Origin: Galerina marginata
Taxonomy: Eukaryota; Basidiomycota; Agaricomycetes; Agaricales; Galerinaceae
NCBI GenBank assembly: GCA_023014335.1
Contig: JAECYW010000008.1
Location: forward strand, 2,666,001 to 2,730,000
Direction of reading: 5' to 3'
DNA length: 64,000 bases
Shown one piece after another: positions 36,922 to 47,924 of this stretch. Every line of letters starts with the position of its first letter. Position 1 is the stretch's first letter. The notes under the pieces are model-generated. The model did not search any database. It was not told the DNA's origin and saw only the letters and a list, made by a program, of their open reading frames with translations. The position numbers and the translations under genes are program-made.

Positions 36922-38148
36922 TGTCGGAAATATCAAAAGTGCCTAATCAGGTCCCACGCTGATAAGGCACGATTTTCGCCTAATCATGGGGCTATTTTTA
37001 CCTGATCAACCTCGATTTCCTGATCAGGTCGACTGAGATAAGATCAGGCTGCGTCACGGGCCGTCACATCGGTCAGCAATTAGGAAACCACCGAATTCGC
37101 AACCGATACACGCTGCGGGTGCTCTTATTTACACATACGAGTATTAATATACACTCTCACACACGTTGGCTTTAAAAAGAGCCCAAAAATCTGTTTTCCG
37201 GTCGAGAATTGGTGGAGGTATAACCGATTTTGTGAAATCCGTCGGAACTGAGCGTATTCCAACCATTCTGGTGTAGGGCGCAACATTCTAGATTGATTTT
37301 TGGCCAGGAATAGTTAATGAAAGCAAAAATACTATAATTTGTATTGTAATTGACACAAAATACAGGTCTACTTATAAGTAATTCTGAATCAGAGTAACGT
37401 GTGGCTCAGAAGTGATTGTATTTTGGGTAGGACCTACTAGGATTTAGAGATTTCGCAATGAATATTTCATGTATTGTTTTCGAATTTTGTTCTACAGAAA
37501 TTTATTGCACATCTAAACACAATGCAAAATATTCCGCTGTGTTTGGCGTGACAAAGGGCGAGCGCGTCGCAATGTTTACTTGAAGCTACTAAAGTTTAGT
37601 GCGGACAGAATTTTGTAATAGAATAGTAAAATATCTTCACACAAATAGACGCATAAAAAAGCTATCAAAAATACCTATCTAACGCGTCCTTAAACTAAGC
37701 AAACTGTCCACTTGATGTTGTTTAATCGTGGATTCACTCGCGGCCACGCGAACGTGCACCGGACTTAGAGAAATACCTAAGTTACCCAAATCGGTCAAAT
37801 ACCCTTTATATTAACCTTGTTTACGTTTTCCTGTATCAGTCATTTGGTCTATTGGTAAGTGCGTCTGCCAGCTGTCAAATCACGTAAGACCCTCTGGTAA
37901 GGGCGTTGGTTCGACTCCTGGTAGAAGCAGTCAATAAAGTCTAATTAGGTAGGATCTGAGGTGATTAATATTTTGGCTGTCGTGACCCGACCAGCCTGAT
38001 CAGACCGTTTCCAGACTCTGTCACTCTCTTGGGTGCAGTCACGCCAGCCTAATCAGGCAGGTATCTTCTCCTCTGATCAGGCCAGATCAGGCGATCGGAG
38101 CCTGGCGGGCCTGATCGGCCAGATTAGGCGTTTTCCATATTTCCGACA
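36922..38148. mobile_element. non-autonomous DNA transposon-like element with terminal inverted repeats
   Basis: A 1,227-bp element bounded by imperfect inverted repeats beginning TGTCGGAAATAT at the left and ending ATATTTCCGACA at the right; similarity continues inward (AAAA.GCCTAATC.GG). Inside both ends a short palindromic motif close to CCTGATCAGG recurs many times (first about 120 and last about 190 bp), as expected of subterminal binding sites. It encodes no long frame, so it would depend on a transposase elsewhere. It interrupts a copy of repeat R3 whose uninterrupted relative is at 40730-40985. No clear target-site duplication is visible, so the superfamily cannot be named. Confidence 0.8.
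37838..37930 (+). other. tRNA-like region with RNA polymerase III A and B box matches
   Basis: Inside the inverted-repeat element, TGGTCTATTGG (37845-37855) matches a tRNA A box and GGTTCGACTCC (37908-37918) matches a B box, at about the spacing of a tRNA with a long variable arm. A CCCT/AGGG hairpin lies between them. I cannot pair the acceptor stem, so this is a tRNA-derived relic or a chance promoter rather than a functional tRNA. Confidence 0.4.
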
Positions 38149-38520
38149 TTCTATTGATTGAATTTTGACTGTCGAGCAGATACAAACCAGATAGAGAGTC
38201 CATCACTGAACCAGGTGCAGAAGGGACGGGTGCAGACCTTGGCATCGCGCTTACCAACGGGATGGGTTGGCATCTGGGCTTGAAGGAATGAGAGAGCTCA
38301 AAGGTAGGAGGTAAGAGGATAACATAGCCATGGGCGTAGGCTGGGTGTGTTTTTCAGCTTGCGAGCGCTCCGTCATCGGTGTGGAACGATTATTTATGCT
38401 AATGCACGCACAGGCTAGATGTACGAGTAGTGATAACGCCGCCTGATAGCAAGCTTTGATCGGCAGGTACTGCGTGCAGCAGAGAACAAGGGACAATGGA
38501 CGATTCAGGATTCAGAATAA
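38149..38520. repeat. repeat R3, right half
   Basis: Resumes the repeat after the inserted element: TTTTGACTGTCGAGCAG and TCCATCACTGA match 40940-40985. No coding capacity. Confidence 0.6.
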
Positions 38521-38859
38521 AAGTTAAAACAAAAGAGCAAGGGTACGTACGGTCATTGGATCCGGAGGCCTGCTAGAGAAGGTCGAATTATCTGAGCGAA
38601 CACGATTGTGGGGAGGCCTGAAGCCAATAAGGGCGCAATATTAAATGAAAATGGTGCCAAAAACGTATTCCGCGAGAGTCACATTATTTACGTAGTCATT
38701 GCGAATGACTGCTGGCACTGAAGCTGATACAAAGGTCCATCGCGATTCAGGCTTTTTGTTGGGTCTTTATGTGAGTACGACCAAGAGCGACGCCGAGTCT
38801 GGTGAGATTCATATATATATGTAGAGAGCTAGTGAAAGACGATTTTGAGTCGACAGGTC

Positions 38860-39080
38860 CGGGGTTGTCTTCGGTGTCGGGGTGATGCAGCGGAATATGG
38901 TATGGAGACGGAGACGGAAGGAGACGTGGCAGGGCTACTGCAAATGCCAACGGAAGTTAGACCTGGCTTGTTTTGATCTTTTAGGGACGGCTTGGTTGAT
39001 TGTCGAGGATTGACTGCAGCTAGGTACCACTCGAGTTGTTTACCTGCCACAATCGTTGATTCTGCACACCTAGAAATCCG
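38860..39080. repeat. dispersed repeat R1, copy 3
   Basis: Contains GACAGGTCCGGGGTTGTC, GGAGACGTGGCAGGGCT and CTGGCTTGTTTTGATCTTTT, in the same order as the copy at 41160. GATTCTGCACACC near its end matches GATTCTGTACACC at 41409. Confidence 0.75.
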
Positions 39081-39119
39081 ATTCCGTCGTTTAAAAGCAT
39101 GTCAGGATTGAATGTAGCA

Positions 39120-39335
39120 GATTCGGATTCAGATTCAGATATCTCGCCGTGGCCGATGGAGGCGTCGAGGCTCCATAAACTGCTTCATGGTTCCTGCTTT
39201 CTTCGATGTTGCGCTCTGAGTCCGAGTCCTGACCTCCGCGCGTCGACGCGTTCTTTGTGCGAATTACTCTAGTGAGCTGTCCGCGAGGTCGACAGGTAAG
39301 CGAGTGCTCGAGGAGTAGTCACTTGGACAAGAGCC
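39120..39335. repeat. dispersed repeat R2, copy 2
   Basis: Counterpart of 32100-32345; the GATTCAGATTTCAGATATC.TGCC start is seen again at 39880, suggesting a third partial copy at 39860-40000. Confidence 0.55.
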
Positions 39336-40729
39336 AGGGCCCAGTTGGTGTATCGCTCGTCGTGGGTGGACCAACCACTGGTACTGGGAGGATAGTTAAT
39401 TTGGACGAGGTGCGATGCCTCGCGGGCTGGGCCGGTGCCATGGCATTGATACACTATTATGATCACGCGTATGTAAGGCTGAAGGACGGAAGTAGCGTGT
39501 CAATTTGCAGGGATGAGGTAGATAACATAGCTGGAGGCTATAGGCCTGGACGGCGATTTACGCTGCCATTTCAAAGAAAAACCGGCATCGGAGCTGCTAG
39601 TAGAGTAGAGCAGAGTTCAGATTGACGGTGTTAGATGTTGCCAATGTAAGGACTGGGATTCAGGAAGGAAGGCAAGTTTAGGTCAAAGATTCGGGAAGAG
39701 GAGGCGACTCGCGAGCAAGCTTGGTTGTCAAAAGTGACTGGACAATTTATTATAAAAGAACCCAGCAACAGCGATAGTGACGAGGAGTTCCATGGCATTG
39801 GTGCCCCGTCGTCCTTCAAGTTGAAATGCACGAGTCTGTCATTCAAAAGAAAAATACAGGATGCAAAATGAATATAGCAGATTCAGATTTCAGATATCTT
39901 GCCATGCCAGTGGCTGACAGGATCGAGATGGGAGGCCTTCAAGTATCTACTCTAGGCTACGCAGGTTGCCTCCTTCCTCGATGCACGATCCAGAATCTGG
40001 AATTTAGGTTGAGGTGTTTGTTGGTCTAAATCGGGCGTGCAGAGGCAGAAGCGATTGCAAGAGGATGTGATTCAGAAAGTGCTGCGGGCACAGGTGCAGG
40101 TGCGGGCGTCAATGGCCATGGCGTTGATACACTATCAGATTACAAGCGGGGTGAGCATGAATTAATTAGATGCGCGATGGCTGGAGCCTGGGATTCGTTC
40201 TGTGTACTTGGGTTGTGGTGAGGGCAGAGGAACGAGGAGGAGGAGGAGGAGGAGGAGGAGGAGGAGGGGTGGACGCAGATGGCCTGCGAACGATGATCCA
40301 GTCATAAAAGTTTAAAAGGTAAAGCAAAAGAGCAAGAGACCGGTTTTTGGAGCCGGTCTAGGAGAAGGTTGAGCTATCTGAAGCGAAGGCGATTGAGGGT
40401 GAGGCCCGAGGATGTCTATGCGATATCACAGTAATGGAGACGGTGCGGTTTATTTTGCTGAGGTTAGTGGTTGTCTTCCTTTCCTTTCGCGAATCCTTGA
40501 TACCGGTTCACGGCTACGATTTTGGGTATACTGGAGGTTGAGGGGTTGCACTGGCATATTAGCGAGTTGGAGGGGCGGGGAGACGACCTTGCGAGCTTGT
40601 AATTAACCACGGAACGCGTGGCTATGGTACAGCGCCTCCTTATTGACGAGTGTGATTCAGACGGCTTGTACAGTTAAATGCGAGGTCTGCCGATTTCGCA
40701 TGCGATTTGGATGATTTATGACCGTCCGA
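39336..40729. other. gene-free, low-copy repeat debris
   Basis: No supportable gene. Contains a partial R2 start near 39860 and a trinucleotide tract (below). Frames such as 39257-39625 show no domain. Confidence 0.45.
40235..40267. repeat. (GAG)n microsatellite
   Basis: About eleven uninterrupted GAG/AGG units in non-coding sequence. Confidence 0.9.
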
Positions 40730-40985
40730 GTTTCGATGCAGATGATAATATAATGGGCTAGGTCGTTCTGAGGGAGGCGGAAGATGAGGCCTGGGTTCTT
40801 TCTCGCACCGCGGTGCCTGAGAGGGCCCGGGAATGGGAGGTGCGGTATATATTTTGAGAATCGAGACGGAGGTGGGACTCTGGGAGCTCAAGGGAAAGAA
40901 AAGTGGAGGGCTTGAATAAGTCGCCCATCATGATGTTGAGGATTTTGACCGTCGAGCAGGGTATATGTACTCCATCACTGAGCGC
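40730..40985. repeat. repeat R3, uninterrupted copy
   Basis: Matches both halves of the R3 copy split by the element at 36922-38148, giving a view of the empty site. Confidence 0.65.
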
Positions 40986-41159
40986 TGAGCGCGGGTCCGG
41001 AGCCACCTTATCCTTATATTTACCAGGCCATTTCGAATGTACAGACATTGGAGCTGCTATTTAAGCAGGTCGACGTCCTTGTTGGGCATGCAGAGTACGT
41101 CCTAGAGTGACGCCGAGTTGGGTACAGTAGGATTTAAATATAGAGTCAGTGGAAGAGTC

Positions 41160-41460
41160 TTTTGAGTTGGCAGTGACAGGTCCGGGGTTGTCCCCGGAGA
41201 CGGGGGCAGTGGCAGAGACAGCGGGACAGGAGACGGAGACGGAAAGAGACGTGGCAGGGCTGCGAGCCAACGTGTGCTAAATTAGACTCTGGCTTGTTTT
41301 GATCTTTGGGGAAGGCAAAGACGACTGTGTCATTGGTCGTTGGTTGGCGAGGATAAACTGCAGGTCATCGGGGCACTGCTTGAATTGTTCATCAATAACA
41401 ATCGTTGATTCTGTACACCGAGAAATTATGATGAAGAGGAAATGAAAGAAACCATCATCC
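41160..41460. repeat. dispersed repeat R1, copy 4
   Basis: Longest R1 copy: GACAGGTCCGGGGTTGTC, GAGACGTGGCAGGGCTGC, CCAACGTGTGCTAAATTAGAC and GGCTTGTTTTGATCTTTGGG. It ends about 110 bp before the start codon of the oxysterol-binding protein gene, so it may supply part of that promoter. Confidence 0.75.
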
Positions 41461-41568
41461 ATCTTCGAATCCGATGGTGTGATGTAGGGTACCGTGGGAA
41501 GAAAACATTGGCCCCAAGATATTGTCTGTCCGAGCGCGACTTGTCTACTTGCTACTCCTACGCTGCTC

Positions 41569-44500
41569 ATGGCAGAGGCCAGATCCTCTGCAGACGCTCT
41601 TCCAAATCGTACGTCCTCGCTGCTCATAACATCCCCATAGCTACTAACAATCAATCGTTCAGTCGAACCGCTCTACCAAGTGAAGCTGCTCTCCGCTCTA
41701 CGCAATGGTCAGTGGCTCTACTCCTACTCTACTCTACTCCCCGGTCGGACCTGTGTTAACGTTGCTTGCTTATAGGAGACCCGGCGGTTATCCACCCGTT
41801 CCTCGCTGAGATCAGCAAAGACAAACGCTCCTCCGTCGATGGACTCGCAGACAGCGGGCCAGGAGGCATAGACACAGGCGCAGCTGCACTCCACCTCGCC
41901 GTGCGCTGTGCATCAGGTCCGTTCCCCTCCCCTCCTTCTCCACTCCCCTTCCTAAGCCCAAGCTGATTCCGTCCTGCAGCACAAACCGTCGCACTCCTCC
42001 TCTCCCACCGCGCGATCTCGCCCAACGGCATCCACCCGCCCGGGTCAGGCACGACGCCCCTCCACCTCGCTGCCTCCCTCGGCCGGCTTGACGTGGTCAA
42101 TCTTCTACTAGAGCAAGACGATATCGACGACAGCCTCCGCGACGCGCAGGGCAAGACGTGCCGCGATGTGGCCAGGGGGAAGGAGATCGTTCGCGCTATC
42201 GATGGTTCGCCTTCCCCTCTTCTCTTGCTTTCTCAGCTGACGATTCCCCAGACTCCCGCTCCTTCCTCAACGCATCCTACCGCTCCCTCCTCCACGCCTA
42301 CGTCTCCTCCTCCTCCTCCTCCTCCTCCCAACCCCAATCCAACCCACCCCCCGCCCTCCTGCACCTCCTCGAGTCCCCCCGCGCAACCCACGTCGACCTC
42401 TCCTACCTCGACCTCGACTCCGGCTCGTCCCTTCTACACGAAGCAGCCCGCCGCAAGGACCTGCGCCTCATCGAGCTCGCCGTGCGCGCGGGGGCGGATG
42501 TGTTTGTGAGGAATCGGAGGGGGAAGATGGCGTATGAGGGCGCGGGGAAGGATGATCGGGTGAGGGTGTTTTTGAGGCAGCGTATGTTTCCTTTGCGTTT
42601 TTATTGTATTTTTTGTACGGGATATGTTCTGATGTTGGTTTTTGGCAGTTGCGAATCAGGACAAGACGTTGTTGCCTAACCCTGCCCCGCTGACGGAGCC
42701 GCCTGTGCTCAAGGGGTATCTCAACAAGTACACCAACGTCGCCAAGGGGTATAATACACGATGGTTCGTGTTAAGAAACGGGGTGTTATCCTGTATGTCC
42801 TCCTCCTATTCCAATTCCATCTCTTTTTATTCTACGTTTTCGGTTTTTATCTACATGCACCTACATCTATCTTATCTCTGACCTTACTTACATCTTCTCC
42901 CAGACTACCGCCACCAAGACGACGAAACCATAGCAAGCCGCGGGTCCATCTCAATGAAGAACGCAGTCCTGCACACCCCCGCGCCGGAGAAGGAGAGGAC
43001 GCGGTTCGAGGTCCATTCGGTGCCTTCCCGCGGGCCGTCCTCTTCTTCCTTTTCTTCTTCCCTCTCTGGTGCTGGGTCTTCTACGCCTTCGCCTTCGCCT
43101 TATCCTCCTTCGCCTTCGCCGTCGCTGCACCACTCGCACTCATACTCGCACAGACACTCCGGACAAGGCTCGGGACAGGGCACGACACAGAAATGGTACA
43201 TGAAAGCGAACCACCCCGTCGAGGCGCACCGGTGGGCGGAGGCGATCGGGAGGAGTATCGAGTGGTATCAGCGCGGGCCTGGGAGTGCGGGTTGGGGTGG
43301 GGGTGGGGGGTTGGAGAGTGGGAGGGGGAGGGAGAGTGGGAGGGAGAGGGAGAGGGAGAGTGGAAGGGAGGAAAGCGATGCTAGTTCGTTGAGTACTGGG
43401 GGTGCTGGAGGGGACAGGTTGGGTGTGGGGAGGAGCGGGACTGGGACCAGGTTCGTGTGTTTTTCGTTTCGGAATGGGGTTTGGGATGAGGCTGATTTTT
43501 TTATTTTATAATATTTAGGAGACGGAGGAGCGCGGAGAGTGATGTTAGCGTTGGGGCGGTTGCGATGGACGGGTCTTTGTCTTTATCTGGGTCGGGGTCT
43601 ATCTCTGGTAAAGGCACAAGCACAAGCACAGGCGCAAGGGGTGGGGGTGGGGGTGGAGGTGGGGGTGGGAGCACGTTCAAAGACAAAGCCAAAGCCAAGA
43701 CCCACAGTTTATCAAGCCATATGTGGAAGAAGAGCTTGTCGCGCGAGCACAAAGACAAGGAGAGGAGCGGGGACGGAGATAGAGATAGAGATAGAGACAC
43801 GGGGTCGTTGTCTTCGTCATACGCCTATCTCGGGCTGGACACCTCCGTGTCTGGTGGGAGCCTTGGAGGAGGAGGAGGAGGAGGAGGGGCGTGGGCTTCG
43901 TCGCCTATATCAGTATCAGTTTCGGGTGTCCCAGGAGAAGACGAGAGCTTCGGCGGGGATGACGAAGGCGGGGATGAAGACGACGCCGACGAAGAAGAGG
44001 AGGAAGACTCGTCGTCGAACGACTCCCGACGGGGGGGTGGGAATGGGGCGGTGCCGCCGTATGAGGGGGAGTATGAGCTGCAGGGAAATGCGGTGGCTGC
44101 GCAGTTGGAGTTGACTGTGCAGCTTTTGGCCGGGTTGGGGTTGGAGGCTACTGGTCAGCCCCAGGGCGGGGTCGGTCCGCGGGTGGCTTCTGCATCTGCT
44201 TCTGCAACCACCGCCTCTCTCGCGTCTACCTCGACGTCCTCTAGCAGTGGCAGCACTCGACCCACCGCCCCCTCCACCCAAACCCCCCTCTCCCTCTCCC
44301 TAACCCAAACCCAAACCCTCCTCCACACCTACCTCACCATGTCCACCACGCGGTCTCTCTACTTCACGCGCCAGCTCAAAAAAGAACGCAAGCGCCAGAG
44401 GGTGTGGGAGGAGAGCTTGGGGGTGCTGGTTAGAGAGGGAGAGGTGCTTGGAGAGGGAGTTGGTGGAGAGGGGACGGAGGGGGGGGAGGAGGGTGAGTAG

Positions 44501-47089
44501 GCTGTTTTATGAGAGGGGGGGAGGGGGTGGGGGTGGGGTTGGGGTTGGGGGTGGGGTGGGAGAGAAGGCAGGGGTGGGGGAGAAGGGTGGGGAGGAGAGG
44601 GAGAGGGAGGAGAGGAAGAGGCCGGAGGGGCTTGGGTTCGTGGATGAGGGTCGGGAGCGGGAGCAGCTGGGGGTGGGGGTGGGGATGCCGTACCCGCAGT
44701 TTATAGTCCCGAGCGTGGAAGTGAGCCCGCCTACGCCTGGGGTGTCTGGGGGGTTTGTGGGCGGGGGTGGGGGAGGGGGAGGGGGAGGGTCGATGCAGAT
44801 GCAGATGCCGACGCCTAGGACGGGGACGGGGACGGGGACGGGGCCTGCAAGTGCACCTACCGGTGCACCGCCGATGCCTGTGGCTGTGTCTGCCCCAGAG
44901 CCGGTGCGCGAGACGGCGACGGCGACAACGACTGCAAGGACGATTACGCCCACTGGACCGACGGGTACGATCAAGAAGCCACCTTCGAGGAGCGGGACGG
45001 CGGAGACGCTTGCTGGGTCTGGGTCTGGGTCTGGGGTGCGGGCGAAGCAGCCTCTATCTCTCGCATCATCGTCATCACAACGATACAACGACGAATACGT
45101 CGACTCGGACGAAGAAGGAGACGAGGAGGACGAGTTCTTCGATGCGATCGAGTCGGGGAACTTGCCGGGGTTGGTGGTGCATGAGGGGCTGACGAGTCCT
45201 GTTAGCGTCGTTGCGCTTGATGCTGGTCGGGTTGGGGAGAAGGGGGATGAGGGTGATGATGATGAGATGGAGTCGCCGGGTGGGCTGGCGGGGCTTACGA
45301 GGCGCGCTCTTCTCGGCCCTCTCTCCCCGCTTACAACGCCGAGCGGGAAAGTGAAGGCGAAGGCCTCGGCCTCGCCAACCCCGACACCGTACGAGGGCTA
45401 CGCGTCCCTCCGCAAGCGGCTCGCGCTCTCCTCTGATCAACGCCCGTCGACGAGTCTATGGAGTGTTCTGAAGCATAGTATCGGGAAAGACCTGACGAAG
45501 ATTAGCTTTCCGGTGTTTTTTAATGAGCCGACTAGTATGTTGCAGCGGATGGCGGAGGATATGGAGTTTGCGGAGTGTTGTGAGTTTTCGTTCCTTTTAT
45601 CCTCTGTTCTGTTTTTTTTTTGGAGGAGACGATGAGAGGATGGTTTGCTGATGCCCTTGTTTTTTGGATGAACAGTGGATGTGGCGGCGCATGAGCGAGA
45701 CCCGCTCCGCCGGATCGCGTTCGTGGCGGCGTTTGCGATGTCGAATTATTCGTCGACGATTGGGAGGATCGCGAAGCCTTTTAACCCTATGCTCGTACGT
45801 CCTTCCTCGTGTCTTCTTTGCGTCGTCTTCGTCCGGGGCCTGACGCTGCCTATGCTTGCTGATTGCAGAGCGAGACGTTCGAGTATGTAAGGATCGACCG
45901 GCAGTACCGCTATGTGTCTGAACAAGTGAGCCACCACCCGCCTATCTCGGCGTGTTGGGCGGAGTCGCCTGCGTGGCACTACTACGGCGAGGTGCGTGTC
46001 TGCAAAATACTTGTGTTTGGCCGAGACTGACTACGTTGTCCCGATCTCGCACAGGTCGATGCGCAGAACAAGTTCATGGGCAAGTCGTTCGAGATCCGGC
46101 CGACGGGCGTGGCGCACGTCGACCTGCTGTTGCCTGAGGAGATGGCACCGACGTACCCGCGCGCGCAGGGCGAGGGTGGGAAGGGCAAGGTGGTGGAGCA
46201 TTATAGCTGGAAGAAGGTGACGACGAATGTGTCGGGGTTCATTTTGGGCTCGCCGACGATTGATCATTATGGGGATATGGTGGTAGGTTTTCTGTTCTTT
46301 TTCTTTTCTTTGTTTTGTTTCGTCTTGAAGGAGTGGATTGCTGATTATGGATGGTGGATATAGATCACGAACCACCGGACGGGCGACCAGTGTATCCTTA
46401 CATTCAAGCCTCGTGGGTGGAGAGGGAAGGACGCGTATGAGATTTCAGGACAGGTCATCGAAGCCGCCGCCGACGGCGAGGTGGCATACGACATCGCCGG
46501 GCGATGGAACTCGCAGCTCGTCGCAAAGAAAGTCGGCTCAGGCAGCACCTCCACCTCGCAGCAACTAAACCCCGACATCACCGTCTCATCCCCCTCCTCG
46601 CCCACCTCCACGCCCGAATACATCCTCCTCTGGCGGAACTCGGACAAACCCGCCGGGTCGCCGTTCAACCTCACGCCCTTCGCCATCACGCTGAACGACT
46701 GCCCGTCCGACACGCTCCGCCCGCTCCTGTGCCCGACGGACTGCCGGCTGCGGCCTGACCAGCGGGCGTTTGAGCTGGGGAAATACGAGCTTGCGAATGA
46801 TTTGAAGACGGCGCAGGAGGAGAAACAGAGGGGTGTGCGGAAGGCGAGGGAGGAGGGGCGGGCGAGGGAGCATCGGCCGAGGTGGTTTAGGGCGGAGACG
46901 GATGGGGATACGGGGGAAAGGGTGTGGAGTCCTTTGAGGGTGGGTGAGGGGGATGATGTGGGAGGCAGGGTTGAGTATTGGGTTGAAAGGGAGAGGGTGT
47001 GGAGGGAGGGAGGGGGCGTTGGGTGGACGGATGTGGATGAGATTTTTGTGGATGAGCCCGAGGTTGTTAAGCAGCTTATGGGACGGTGA
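41569..47089 (+). CDS. oxysterol-binding protein, Osh1/Osh2-like (ankyrin, PH and ORD domains)
   Basis: Lipid-transfer protein exchanging sterols and phosphoinositides at membrane contact sites. Twelve exons: 41569-41608, 41663-41707, 41776-41916, 41980-42204, 42252-42581, 42649-42792, 42904-43450, 43519-45579, 45676-45794, 45869-45991, 46055-46282, 46364-47089. N-terminal ankyrin repeats (TALHLAV-like, [45 protein letters not shown]) precede a PH domain ([22 protein letters not shown] to [13 protein letters not shown]). Then comes a long Gly/Ser/Pro/Glu low-complexity middle of about 600 residues. The sterol-binding domain includes EQVSHHPP, the family signature, with [17 protein letters not shown] before it and a basic-rich end. 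Exons total 4729 nt; one extra G at 44450-44451 shifts the frame within [10 protein letters not shown]. Without it the product is 1575 residues. FFAT and ER-contact motifs were not identified. Confidence 0.93.
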
Positions 47090-47109
47090 TTTTTGATGGA
47101 TTGGGTTGG

Positions 47110-47285
47110 GTGGACTGTGTTGCTTTTTCTGTTGTGTTACAATTTCCTGGTCCGTTTCCACTGCGCCTCCTGCGACTCCTTGAATCTCGTCCATTCTGTG
47201 ATCTGTAAACTACTTTTTTCTTTTTTCCCTTAATCTCAGTAGGCAGTATATTGGTTCATTTTCTTTCGATAGATAGTATGTTTGT
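47110..47285. repeat. segment duplicated at 51635-51785
   Basis: The 3' flank of the oxysterol-binding protein gene and 51635-51785 share TTTCCACT.CGCCTC.TG, a CTCGTCCATTCT / CTCGGTCTATTCT segment, TTAATCTCA.T.GGC.GTAT, and TTTCTTTCGAT in the same order and orientation. Confidence 0.6.
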
Positions 47286-47924
47286 CAAGCTGAACTCGCG
47301 TCCAAAGCATTGCGGAATCCATATAGTTCTACCTTTTCCGACCGATGGGGCATTGATGCATGACAAAAAGTTTGGTATTTTTGGGCTCGCATTGACGCTG
47401 TACAATAATTTCCTCCAATTCCTGTTGACTCTTTTCTCTCGTGTATGAACAGGGTGTCGATTGCCAAACAAGCGTTGGAACCCAGGACGCAGTAACTTTA
47501 GCCCTCAATTTAAAAAAAAATGCCTGTTAGCCCCGTCGGACACGTAACGGGATGAGCGCTGGCGCTTTCCAGAGCATTATAACTGGCATTCCTTTACGAT
47601 TTTCCGATTCTTGTGGAAAATCATAAGATGGAATACAGGTACGGATTTGGACAACTGAACACTGCGGCAACCGACGCGTTAATATTATAAGTGTAACGTG
47701 GTTGACCGGCAGTATATCTCCGATCCATTCTTGCGTCCAAACCATGATGATCATAATACACAATCATCCTCACAAACTCTGGCCCTCTTCACCGTGCGCG
47801 TCTACATACGTCTTCCAACTTCCAAGTACTGATGGACCAACAGGTTGCGCGAAGCAACTCACGATCAATAATCAATTAATACAGTTACCCAGTCACCCCA
47901 GATTCATTGAACACATCGTACTCT
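47286..47924. other. intergenic, nothing recognised
   Basis: Short frames only, no motif. Confidence 0.5.
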
